In this document: piece by piece, positions 39,569 to 48,394 of the stretch
Layout of the letters: every line of letters starts with the position of its first letter
How positions within the stretch are numbered: position 1 is the first letter of the stretch
DNA from: an uncultured Pseudomonadota bacterium
GTDB taxonomy: Bacteria; Myxococcota_A; UBA796; SXON01
Direction of reading: 5' to 3'
Length of the DNA stretch: 64,000 bases
Assembly: GCA_903900265.1 (NCBI GenBank)
Contig: CAIUMM010000106.1
Span: 204,687 to 268,686, forward strand
Made by a program: the position numbers and the translations under genes
The notes under the pieces: model-generated
The model's database searches: none
Told to the model about the DNA's origin: nothing
What the model saw: the letters and a program-made list of their open reading frames with translations, nothing else

Positions 39569-40278
39569 CCCTTGGCTCCGAACGGCCACAGCAGTTGCCG
39601 CAGTGGGGAGAGCCCGGTGGGCAGCCCCACGGCTGCTGGCATGTGTCCGGGATCGTAGGCGGTGCCGCACAAGCGGTCCCAGATCATCCAGTTGGCACCA
39701 AAGTTTACGTGCGAGTGGCTGGGGCTATGGTGCCACGCGTGGTGGCGCGGGGTGACCAGGGCCGGCACGCGCATGTCCAGACCACTGTGGCGCCAAAGGT
39801 CCAGGGCCGCGGTGGCCGATGCGCCGAGCAGGTAGCCCTCGGGCGCATCCAAGAGGTGCAAGAAACAGGCATGCGCCCATGGATACACCACGAACGCGGT
39901 GGCCCACACCGTATTCCGCGAGGTGACCCAGACGTCCATTGCCGGCGCGCCATGGTGAACGCGGTGCACGGGCCAGAGCCGATGAAGGAGCCGGTGGTTG
40001 GCGTAGTACAGCGCGTCCACTCCCACAAAGGCAAGCACGAACCCGCCGAAAAACCCAAGATGCAGCCCGCCGGCAGGCAAGATCGGGGCCCACAGCTTGC
40101 TGCCGAGCCAACCCGCGCCGAGCGGCACGGCCCATCCCTGGATCCCGAGATTCACGAGGTCGATCCACCAGTCGCCCTGGGTCCGGTCCCGCAGGGCTGC
40201 TCGTCCCGCCTTTTTCGAGGCCACCGCCGCCAGGCAGGCCCAGAACACGACGAGAGGGAGAAGCAGGGTGAACATCAC
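39565..40278 (-). CDS. Fatty acid hydroxylase/sterol desaturase family protein
   Basis: Histidine boxes NHRLLH, HRVHH, HHAWHH in a multi-TM protein. Confidence 0.87.
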   Translation of the reverse strand: MMFTLLLPLVVFWACLAAVASKKAGRAALRDRTQGDWWIDLVNLGIQGWAVPLGAGWLGSKLWAPILPAGGLHLGFFGGFVLAFVGVDALYYANHRLLHRLWPVHRVHHGAPAMDVWVTSRNTVWATAFVVYPWAHACFLHLLDAPEGYLLGASATAALDLWRHSGLDMRVPALVTPRHHAWHHSPSHSHVNFGANWMIWDRLCGTAYDPGHMPAAVGLPTGLSPLRQLLWPFGAKG

Positions 40279-41297
40279 GCGTAGAACTTCACGCTGTGAG
40301 AACGTGCGGGCAGTTGGCGGGGGTCTTCGCCGGCCGCGAGCGCGTCGCGGATCGATTCCACCAGGACGTGTACGATGTCTGCCGGGGTGTTGGCGAAGCC
40401 GCCTCCGTAGTGGGCAAGGTTGTCACCTTGTTGGCGCAGGATCACCAGATCCTGGTCGATCACGGCCTGGGACTGGAAGCGGATGATCGGCGCCACAAAC
40501 GGCGTGACCCAGCCGTAGTCGTAGGCCAGGTCGGTGTACACGAGCGTCTCAGTGTCGGTCACCGGGACCGACTGCGATGTGATGAGGAAGGTGCGGCGCG
40601 GCCCCATCGCGTAGCGCACATGCGTCACGTTCGGCATGAAGAACTGGTCGGAGTGCTCGATCGGCTGCTTGCCGGGGTTCAGGAACCACGCGAACCAGCC
40701 CAGGTTGTCGGTCTCACCTGCGTAGTTGACCGTGACCACGCCATGCTCGCGGGTGATCGTCGCTTCGATGGACTGGCCCCGCGTGCTGCGGAAGATGCCG
40801 GGGTGCACGAAGACCGTGTGGGGCACGTCGATGAAGTTCTCGACGCAGTTCGTGACGTTGTTGGCGAAGCGATTCTGCAGGCGTACCCGACCCCAACCCG
40901 GCTCGCCCCAAGAGGGCAGCGCGTGCGGCGGGTGATCGACCTCGGGCGCCTCGGCCAGCCGCACATAGACATAGCCGTGCTGCTCGAGGGTCGCGTACCG
41001 ACGGGTGCACCGCCCCGCGACCTCGCGCTGTTCAGGACCTTCGGCCGGCACCTGCGCAACGGTGCCATCGCCCCGGTACAGCCACCCGTGGTACGCGCAT
41101 CGTAGCTGCCCCGCCTCGACCCTTCCAGCGGATAGCGGTGCGGCGCGATGCATGCAGCGATCCCGCAGCGCGGTAGGCTGTCCTGCTGCATCCCGGAAGA
41201 CCGCGAGGCGCTCGCCCAGCACGGTGCGCGCCAGCACGGTCCCGACCGGCAGCTCCCGAGCCTCCGCGACGACGTACCAGAAGTCCTCGAGCTTCAT
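40275..41297 (-). CDS. Rieske [2Fe-2S] aromatic-ring-hydroxylating-type oxygenase (R2)
   Basis: DRCMHRAAPLSAGRVEAGQLRCAYHGW; catalytic-region NCVENFIDVPHTVFVH. ATG 41297 in frame. Confidence 0.92.
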   Translation of the reverse strand: MKLEDFWYVVAEARELPVGTVLARTVLGERLAVFRDAAGQPTALRDRCMHRAAPLSAGRVEAGQLRCAYHGWLYRGDGTVAQVPAEGPEQREVAGRCTRRYATLEQHGYVYVRLAEAPEVDHPPHALPSWGEPGWGRVRLQNRFANNVTNCVENFIDVPHTVFVHPGIFRSTRGQSIEATITREHGVVTVNYAGETDNLGWFAWFLNPGKQPIEHSDQFFMPNVTHVRYAMGPRRTFLITSQSVPVTDTETLVYTDLAYDYGWVTPFVAPIIRFQSQAVIDQDLVILRQQGDNLAHYGGGFANTPADIVHVLVESIRDALAAGEDPRQLPARSHSVKFYA

Positions 41298-41587
41298 GCC
41301 TTCTTGCCCAAAACGCGGATCACGGTCAGGTCGGCCTGTGGCCGCAATCGGCACAGCAGGCGCGAATTGGGGATGCCCTCCCACTCGATGTCGAGCACTT
41401 CTGCCTCCTCGGCGGGGGCTGGCTTGAGATCGCCCTCGACCACCGCGGCGCATGTGCCACAGATGCCGGTGCGGCAGCCAAAGAGCACGGGCGCGTTGTG
41501 GATGTCGAGGTGTTGGGCAAGCTCGGCCCCTTTGGGCACGCACACGGGAGCGAACCGGCTCCCCGGAAACCGCACCAGGATGCTCAC
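41294..41587 (-). CDS. Plant-type [2Fe-2S] ferredoxin
   Basis: FGCRTGICGTCAAVVEGD...LLCRLRP (CxxxxCxxC...C). Confidence 0.9.
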   Translation of the reverse strand: MSILVRFPGSRFAPVCVPKGAELAQHLDIHNAPVLFGCRTGICGTCAAVVEGDLKPAPAEEAEVLDIEWEGIPNSRLLCRLRPQADLTVIRVLGKKA

Positions 41588-42762
41588 TGTCGAGCCTCCC
41601 ACTTGGCAAAGCCCCGCCGGTTGGTGGCGAGCCATTGCGCGACCGACGCCTTGCTGATGATGCGCTGCTCGGCGTTCGCGGCATCGATGAACGGCAGCCC
41701 GTCGAGGTAGCTGCGGTAGGAATCCCGCGCTTTGGCGTGCGTGGCCGAGCTGGCATGCAGGCCTTCGCTCTCCTCGGAAAACGTGCGTCGCAACAGGTGG
41801 GTTGCGTCGGCGGCTGCAAGTCCGTACCCGGGGGAGGTCAGCACCGCGAACAGCGCGTCGTAAAGCGCCGGATCGTGCCAGAAGATGCCGTTTATCGCCA
41901 CCGAGAACTGGCGGTGGTCCCGTTGGCAGCCCAGCAGGCCTTGATTGACGACCCATCGCTCAAACGCCGTGGGCGGCTTCAGGCAGCGCACGACATCGTG
42001 GGAGATGATCGTTGAACTGTTGAAGTGGAACGACTCGTCGAGGAAATGGGCGTACGAGACGAGGGACGGGATGGGCGACAGATCTGGGTCGGGCGCCTGC
42101 GTGTGGTGCTGGCTAAGCTGGTGTTGAACCTGTTTTCCATTCAAGGTACGCAGCCCTCGGACAAGGAAGTACTGGCAGGCGATAAACGCGTTGTCGGAGG
42201 AGAGCAGCCCGTAGGTGCGGAGCTGCAACCGCTTCCACCAACCCCGAAACGGCCCGGTGTCGGCGAAGATCATCGTCTCGGCGTAGGGACCGCGCATCGG
42301 CCATGTAAACACGCGGCGCCCGAGGAGAGCATCTTCTGTTTGGCCGGCGATGCTGCGAAAAGCGGCGATGTGGGCTCGCTCCTGCGCGCTCTCCAGGTCG
42401 AGGGTATCGCAGACCGGGCGGAAATCTTCCAAGCCGTACAGGCCCGCAGCGCTGGTCTGGTTGAAGAAGATAGTGGCCACCTCGGCCGACACGATCTGGC
42501 TGTAGTAGGCCACCCAATAGAGCTGATTCAGGAGCACCCGCTGGCGTTGGCTGGCGGCTTCCCAGACGGGCGTTCCCCACAGCAGCGAAAACCGCTCGGG
42601 GTTCCAGGGCAGCTGCGCACAGTTAGCGTACCGAAAGTCGGCGCCAGCTGCGTCGATCACCGCGGTCTGGTCCTGCACCTTGTTCCGCTGGTGATTGAGG
42701 CCCAACTTCTTCAGGGTGCGAACATCGTCTGCGAGACGGATCGGAGCAGGTCGGTCGTTCAT
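41584..42762 (-). CDS. AurF-like diiron oxygenase (ferritin-like fold)
   Basis: AEVATIFFNQTS, ERAHIAAF (ExxH), YAHFLDESFHFNSS (ExxH); ATG 42762 with ATGA overlap. Confidence 0.7.
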   Translation of the reverse strand: MNDRPAPIRLADDVRTLKKLGLNHQRNKVQDQTAVIDAAGADFRYANCAQLPWNPERFSLLWGTPVWEAASQRQRVLLNQLYWVAYYSQIVSAEVATIFFNQTSAAGLYGLEDFRPVCDTLDLESAQERAHIAAFRSIAGQTEDALLGRRVFTWPMRGPYAETMIFADTGPFRGWWKRLQLRTYGLLSSDNAFIACQYFLVRGLRTLNGKQVQHQLSQHHTQAPDPDLSPIPSLVSYAHFLDESFHFNSSTIISHDVVRCLKPPTAFERWVVNQGLLGCQRDHRQFSVAINGIFWHDPALYDALFAVLTSPGYGLAAADATHLLRRTFSEESEGLHASSATHAKARDSYRSYLDGLPFIDAANAEQRIISKASVAQWLATNRRGFAKWEARQ

Positions 42763-43640
42763 GCGGCTTCCTCGGCGGTCAAGGGGCGGAAGCGCCCACG
42801 GGAGTGCAGCGCAGCAACGATGGCTGTCGCGCCGGCCTTCTCCAACAAGCGCCTGATCAGCAAAAGCTGGGCACCGGCATGATCTTCGGTTCGCAGTTGG
42901 CTGAGGGCGGCGATACGCTCGGGGCGTGACATCGGTCCCACGCACCCTATCAGAGCCGCCAGCACGGCCTGGGGACCAACGCGCACCATGTCGAGGAACG
43001 AAGTCAGCACATCGACGGCGGCGTCTCCTGCGGGGAGGCGGGGAGCGAGGATCACGCCGCTGCCGTGGTGACGCGCCTCATCGTCGACAATTCGGGTGAG
43101 TACTGCCGCCAGCGTGGGGTCGGCGCAGCGCCGGGCAAGCCCGCGGTAGTGGTCCATGCCCCAACCTTCCAGCACGACCTGCACCACGAGGAGCCGTGTG
43201 GCACGGTCCCCTTCCACGACCAGCCGTTCCAGCAAGGACAGGAACGGGGCCGGGGTGCCCGCCGCTTCCAGCCGTGGCACAAACGGCGTGAGGGCGGCGT
43301 GGTGCAGCGCTTCATCCGCCGCGATCGTGGCGTACAGCTGGCGTTCCTCGATGGTGTCTGACCCAAGCAACATGCGCGCGGCGTAGGCCATGCCGATGTT
43401 CTCGATGTGCAGCGCCTCTTCGAGCTGGTCGGCGGCGCAGCGTTGCAGCACGGCGCTCTGCGTGGCGGGCTGCGCCTGCACATAGCCATCCACTCCGGAC
43501 AACCCGTACGCATCCGCATCCCAGGGAGTGCCCCCCGGCGCCCCCTGACGCCCCGCCCATCCATGCGCGTGCAGGCCGACACGAACCACGGCGTGCAGCC
43601 GATCATCGGCGGGAAGCGAGTCCAACACCCGTGCGCTCAT
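42759..43640 (-). CDS. Ferritin-like diiron protein
   Basis: EEALHIENIG, ADEALHH, EGWGMDHY, DDEARHH. Confidence 0.75.
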   Translation of the reverse strand: MSARVLDSLPADDRLHAVVRVGLHAHGWAGRQGAPGGTPWDADAYGLSGVDGYVQAQPATQSAVLQRCAADQLEEALHIENIGMAYAARMLLGSDTIEERQLYATIAADEALHHAALTPFVPRLEAAGTPAPFLSLLERLVVEGDRATRLLVVQVVLEGWGMDHYRGLARRCADPTLAAVLTRIVDDEARHHGSGVILAPRLPAGDAAVDVLTSFLDMVRVGPQAVLAALIGCVGPMSRPERIAALSQLRTEDHAGAQLLLIRRLLEKAGATAIVAALHSRGRFRPLTAEEAA

Positions 43641-44368
43641 CGTCGCGCCCCACGCCAGAACTTGGCAACATAGGCGAACGGAGCGCTCATATCCATGCGG
43701 GCGAGGCAAAAGAGCTCATCCCCTCTGGACCAACCCGGGTTCTGGGCCTCGAAGAAGCCCACCCTCGGCACGGTCTCCGCCAGTCCTGGCGTGATGTCGG
43801 CCACGCCCGGACGCAGCCGGCCGTGGGGCTCGTCCCAGCGTACGATGCCGCTATCCGCATGGTAGCTCGCCCCAAACAAGGCACCACCGAACGCGCTCAT
43901 CACTGGCAGCACCTCGGGCGGGGTGGCTGATTCCAGGCGCGGCCAGTGCACGGGAAAGTTGTTGGCCATGATCAAGTAGGTCTTGTAGCCCTTCGAGATC
44001 AGGATCCACCAATAGGGGCGGTGCAGGGCGCGGAGCCGGCGCCAAAAGAGATGCCAAAGAAACGCGCGGCCCAGGGTGCGATCGCCCCAATACCGCTGCG
44101 CTACGACGGTGTCTCCCGAGAACATCCCGAGGTGCACGCGCCCATCGAGCTCGACCTCGACCTCGCGGAGCGTGGAGAAACCTTGTAATTCGCCGTCAGC
44201 GCCGTCATCGCCGTCATCGAGGAGGATCACATGGTCCTTGGACGCAAAATCAGCGAGGAACACCGCCTCGTTGACATCCTCGTAGGCCTCGGAGAACAAC
44301 GTCCACAGGCGCGTGCGCTGCGCGGGGGTGACGGACGCGATCGGTACGGTGCGGGCGCGTAGGCTCAC
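43637..44368 (-). CDS. Acyltransferase-like protein (possible GNAT fold)
   Basis: LQGFSTLREVEVELDGRVHLGMFSGDTVVAQRYWGDRTLGRAFLWHLFW; GTG 44368 overlaps upstream stop. Confidence 0.5.
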   Translation of the reverse strand: MSLRARTVPIASVTPAQRTRLWTLFSEAYEDVNEAVFLADFASKDHVILLDDGDDGADGELQGFSTLREVEVELDGRVHLGMFSGDTVVAQRYWGDRTLGRAFLWHLFWRRLRALHRPYWWILISKGYKTYLIMANNFPVHWPRLESATPPEVLPVMSAFGGALFGASYHADSGIVRWDEPHGRLRPGVADITPGLAETVPRVGFFEAQNPGWSRGDELFCLARMDMSAPFAYVAKFWRGARR

Positions 44369-45378
44369 GCGGTCACCGGGTCCCAACTCTTCCACAACGC
44401 CGCGGGCTGGGCGTCGTAATGCTGGATGAACGCGACGATGGCGTGGTCGGCGCGGATCGGCGTCTGAAAATTGAAGCGGATTGTCTCGAAAACTCGGGTG
44501 TCGCCCTTTGCAAAATAGGCGCCCACAACCCAGGACAACCCAAGCAACACCTGGCTCCACAGGTACCCTATCGGCCCGGAGCGCTTGCGGGTCACCAAGA
44601 GAGTGCGGCCTTCGGACCCGCCATCCTCCTTCATGCGCAGCGCAAACACGATGTGGAAGTGCAGGAAGTCGGGACCCAGCGTGACGCAGCCGGTTTGGCC
44701 GAACCAATAGCGAAGGCCGTAGGTGAGCGGCCCATGGTAGAAGCGACGCAAAAACCGACCAAAGTAGGTTTCCGCGCTGGGGCGGGCCGCGTTGTCAAAC
44801 GCGATCGCGCGGTCGGACACTACGGTCGGGACCATGTCGAGTAGCGCAGGCATCGCATGCACCGAGTTGAAGTGCTGGGCGTCGATGGCGTTGATCATCA
44901 TCACGTTCGGATGACAAGCCTTCTGGAAGTGTCCGGCTACCCTCCACTCTCCCGGATCATCGGCTGCGTGCTCGGGCACGCGCGGGAGGTCATGCTCCGG
45001 CGACTCCCCTGTCCACACCCAGACCATGCCGTAGCGCTCGGCGGTCGGCCACGACCGGATGCGCGCCGCCACCGGCTTTTTCATGCATGGGATGTCGACG
45101 AGCGTGCCGTCGCCCGCGAACTTCCAGGCGTGGAAGAAGCAGCGCAGGCCATCGCCTTCCACCTTGCCATCGCCGAGGTGGGCTCCCATGTGGGGGCAGT
45201 AGGCGTCGACGACATGGGCCACGCCGTCAGCACCGCGCCAGGCCACGACCTCGCGGCCTTGCACGTTCGCACGCGCTACGCCCGAGCGAGGCAGGTCGAG
45301 GGAAGCGACCACCCAGTACCAGCCGATGGCGAAGCGATCAGGACGATTAAAGCAGGCTTCGTTTGCGGCGGCGGTCAC
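44365..45378 (-). CDS. Rieske [2Fe-2S] non-haem oxygenase-like protein (R3)
   Basis: YCPHMGAHLGDGKVEGDGLRCFFHAWKF; NAIDAQHFNSVH. Confidence 0.92.
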   Translation of the reverse strand: MTAAANEACFNRPDRFAIGWYWVVASLDLPRSGVARANVQGREVVAWRGADGVAHVVDAYCPHMGAHLGDGKVEGDGLRCFFHAWKFAGDGTLVDIPCMKKPVAARIRSWPTAERYGMVWVWTGESPEHDLPRVPEHAADDPGEWRVAGHFQKACHPNVMMINAIDAQHFNSVHAMPALLDMVPTVVSDRAIAFDNAARPSAETYFGRFLRRFYHGPLTYGLRYWFGQTGCVTLGPDFLHFHIVFALRMKEDGGSEGRTLLVTRKRSGPIGYLWSQVLLGLSWVVGAYFAKGDTRVFETIRFNFQTPIRADHAIVAFIQHYDAQPAALWKSWDPVTA

Positions 45379-45472
45379 CAGAGCGGTCTATCAAGTAAAA
45401 GTTGGGCGCGCGACGTTGATGGTGCCGTGCCGTGCTACTTGCCCCCGCATGCCTGTTCCGGAGCGATAAGCG

Positions 45473-47461
45473 GTGTGCGGAATCGCCGTGGTGGTGGACC
45501 GCGCCGGGGGGCGAGTAGACCGTGCTTGGTTGGCGCGCATGGCGTCCACGCAGGCCCACCGGGGCCCGGATCAGGCCGGATACGCTACCTCGACCCGTGG
45601 AGAGGCTGGGCTTGCGCATGTGCGGTTGGCCATCCTCGATCGTGAGGGCGGTTTGCAGCCGATGCGCTGCGCGCGTAGCAGTCGGTTGATAATCTTCAAC
45701 GGTGAGATCTACGATCACGAGGCTCTCCGCCGCGAGCTCGGAGATGCAGGCTACCCCTTTCGCACGCGATCGGACACAGAGGTTGTCCTTGCAGCCTATG
45801 ACCGATGGGGTGCGGATTGTCCGGCCCACCTGAACGGGGAATTCGCGTTCGTCATTTGGGACGACACGACCCGAACGGTCTTTGCTGCTCGCGATGCAGC
45901 AGGCACAAAGCCTCTATTTTGGCACGAGGGCGGTGGGCGGCTCTCGTTGGCATCCGAAGGCAAGGCGATCCTCGCCCTCCCGTGGGTGGAAAGGGCGTTG
46001 TCCAAGGACTTCCTGTGCGGGCCATTCTTCGGTGTATACCCGCGCGCAGTGTCGGCCTTTAAGGGAGTACATTGCCTCGCCCCTGGAGAATCTCTGGTTG
46101 CTGCCCAAGGGCAGGCGGTGCGCACCGGACCGTGGGGCCCGGATCGCTTCGCGCAGGAGCGCGGCGGCTGCGACCCGGCGATGGGCATAGAGGAGGCACG
46201 AGCCCTGGTGCGGCGCGAGGTCACCGCCGCCGTGGAGCGGCGCCGCGTCGCGGATGTTCCGGTGCATGTCTACCTGTCGGGTGGCGTGGATTCCACCCTT
46301 CTCTGCGGCCTGCTCGCCCGCGGGCAGCCCGAACTCACCGCGTTTCACATCGGCTTTGACGACCCGAAGCTGGATGAGACCCAACGCGCCCGAGAGGTCG
46401 CCGCATTCCATGGTGCCCGCTTCGAGGCCGTGCGTTTTGGGGCGGCCGACCTCGCCGCCGATCTTGAACGGACGCTCTGGCACACGGAGCTTCCTGTGGG
46501 CAACCCCAACTCGGTCGCGCGATTGGCGCTATCGCGGCTTGCGCGCGATCACGGCGCGAAGGTGTGCCTGACCGGGGAAGGCGCAGACGAGCTTTTCGGT
46601 GGCTACCCGTACTTCAAGCTCGAGGCGCTCTGGCGTCGGTGGGAAGGGGCGAGCGGCCCGGAGGCCCGGACCTGCCGCGCCCTTTGGCGTCGGTTTCAGG
46701 CGATGGAGCAAGCGTCCAAGGGGCTGGGTTGGTACCCGGGGAGCGCGTGGCGTCGGGCTCCCCGCACCTTCGGGTTCGCCAGCTTCAACGAGCTGCGTGC
46801 GCTGCGGGTCCGCGGCATGCACCGCCGACTGCTACGCGCCGACCGGCTCGCTCTCACCGACGCCGACGACCCAGCCGCAAGGTTCTACGCCGACCTCGAC
46901 CCGTTGGCGTTGCGCTCCCTCCACCCGATGCAGGTGAGCCGCCTCATCGCCGACCGCCAGCTCGCTGGCTACCTCATCCCCAACCTCGGCGACCGGGTTG
47001 AGATGGCGCACGGCATCGAGGGGCGCCTGCCTTTCCTCGACACCCGCCTGCGCGCGGCTGTGGAGACGATCCCACCGGAGCATCACCTCGATCTGGCGAA
47101 CTTGCGCGAAAAGCGGCTGCTCCATGAGGCTTTTCCCGACATGATTCCTCCGGGTGCCGGGACCCTACACAAGCACCCGTTCCTCGCGCCTGGCTGGTCG
47201 GAGGTATCCCAGACGAAATTGGGGCGTGCTCTGTTCGAAGCGCACCTCTCGCCTACGGCGCTTCGGGACGCGGGCATTTTTCGTGCGCTGCCGCTCGGGG
47301 TGCTCCGCACAGTCTGGCCGTGGTTGCCCCGCGCTTCCAACCTGCGCCGGCAGCTGGACATCCTGCTGGGCTCTGCGCTCGGCGTGCAAGTGTTGCACGC
47401 TCGCTTCGTGGCGCAGACCATCCCGTCCGACCCGGAGTTTCCGCTGGACCCGCGCGGCTAA
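45473..47461 (+). CDS. asnB: Asparagine synthetase (glutamine-hydrolysing) family amidotransferase
   Basis: GTG start then CGIAVVVDRAGG (Cys2 nucleophile), HRGPDQAG, FNGEIYDH, VYLSGGVDSTLL. Confidence 0.93.
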   Translation: MCGIAVVVDRAGGRVDRAWLARMASTQAHRGPDQAGYATSTRGEAGLAHVRLAILDREGGLQPMRCARSSRLIIFNGEIYDHEALRRELGDAGYPFRTRSDTEVVLAAYDRWGADCPAHLNGEFAFVIWDDTTRTVFAARDAAGTKPLFWHEGGGRLSLASEGKAILALPWVERALSKDFLCGPFFGVYPRAVSAFKGVHCLAPGESLVAAQGQAVRTGPWGPDRFAQERGGCDPAMGIEEARALVRREVTAAVERRRVADVPVHVYLSGGVDSTLLCGLLARGQPELTAFHIGFDDPKLDETQRAREVAAFHGARFEAVRFGAADLAADLERTLWHTELPVGNPNSVARLALSRLARDHGAKVCLTGEGADELFGGYPYFKLEALWRRWEGASGPEARTCRALWRRFQAMEQASKGLGWYPGSAWRRAPRTFGFASFNELRALRVRGMHRRLLRADRLALTDADDPAARFYADLDPLALRSLHPMQVSRLIADRQLAGYLIPNLGDRVEMAHGIEGRLPFLDTRLRAAVETIPPEHHLDLANLREKRLLHEAFPDMIPPGAGTLHKHPFLAPGWSEVSQTKLGRALFEAHLSPTALRDAGIFRALPLGVLRTVWPWLPRASNLRRQLDILLGSALGVQVLHARFVAQTIPSDPEFPLDPRG

Positions 47462-47817
47462 ACCACGTCGTCCAAGTGTTTGCAGGCCTCGGTGTGGCGG
47501 GCCACCGCAGCCTCGATGTCGGCACCGTACCGCCCCTGCGCCATCCGTAGGAACATGCGAGTCACATAGAACACGACCAACGGGGAAGAACTAGCCTCCT
47601 TGACGCTCACGCCTCCGTCGCCCGTTGCCCAGTGCCCGAACGCGCCGACCAACCCCGAGCCCAGAAACAGTCCCATCCAGCGCCAATCGCCTGCTCCCAA
47701 CGCGGCGAGGGGTCCACCGTAGAACATCGCGAAGCTGACCGCGTGGATCGCCAGGTTCGCGGGCTTTCGGTGGCGGAGCACAAAAACATCCCAGGGAGCC
47801 AGCACCGGAGCGTTCAT
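47458..47817 (-). CDS. Small membrane protein, DUF962/Mpo1-like
   Basis: FVLRHRKPANLAIHAVSFAMFYGGPLAALGAGDWRWMG...GAFGHWATG; weak resemblance. Confidence 0.45.
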   Translation of the reverse strand: MNAPVLAPWDVFVLRHRKPANLAIHAVSFAMFYGGPLAALGAGDWRWMGLFLGSGLVGAFGHWATGDGGVSVKEASSSPLVVFYVTRMFLRMAQGRYGADIEAAVARHTEACKHLDDVV

Positions 47818-47848
47818 CCTCCTTCCTAACCTGATCCGCGCTGATGGC

Positions 47849-48247
47849 TCACGCGTCTCGGTCCCCGTCTCCAATTGATGGCAGAGATCCTAACTTGGGC
47901 TCGGTGTGCTCGCGCACAGCGGCCGCCATCGAGACGAGGACATCAGCGGCCCACTCGACTTGCCACTCGGGCAGCGAGCTTGCGACCGCATGCAGCCGGG
48001 CGCGCGATGGGGAAAGCGTCGGCCTTGCGGGCACGTCGTCGCCAACCAGCTCGGTCAGCGAGATCTGAAGCACCGTGGCGATCGACCAGAGCATGTCGAG
48101 CGACGGCGTCTTGCCGCGCTCAAGCTGAGACACCCACTCGGGCTCGCAACGGAGAGCCTCGGCGAGCTTGGCCTGCGTAAACCCGCGAGCCTTGCGCGCC
48201 ATCGCGACCCGCCGGCCGATGTGGATCTTGAGTTCGGTGAAGTTCAT
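47849..48247 (-). CDS. XRE-family HTH regulator
   Basis: IGRRVAMARKARGFTQAKLAEALRCEPEWVSQLERGKTPSLDMLWSIATVLQISLTEL. Confidence 0.9.
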   Translation of the reverse strand: MNFTELKIHIGRRVAMARKARGFTQAKLAEALRCEPEWVSQLERGKTPSLDMLWSIATVLQISLTELVGDDVPARPTLSPSRARLHAVASSLPEWQVEWAADVLVSMAAAVREHTEPKLGSLPSIGDGDRDA

Positions 48248-48317
48248 CGGGAAGTGTGACCAGGGGCCTCCCTTCAACTTCACCATCGTGCCTCGCCGGA
48301 GCCCAGAATGTCATGCT

Positions 48318-48348
48318 TTGAATTTACGACTGAAGTTTTCAGTTATAC
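48318..48348 (+). promoter_or_regulatory. Candidate promoter with embedded operator for the helicase/type III R-M operon
   Basis: TTGAAT..TTATAC with inverted repeat ACTGAA-GTT-TTCAGT (48329-48343) between the elements. Confidence 0.4.
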
Positions 48349-48394
48349 TTCGCAACCCGAAGCTCGAAGCTGTCAACCCCTCCCTCAGGTGCCC

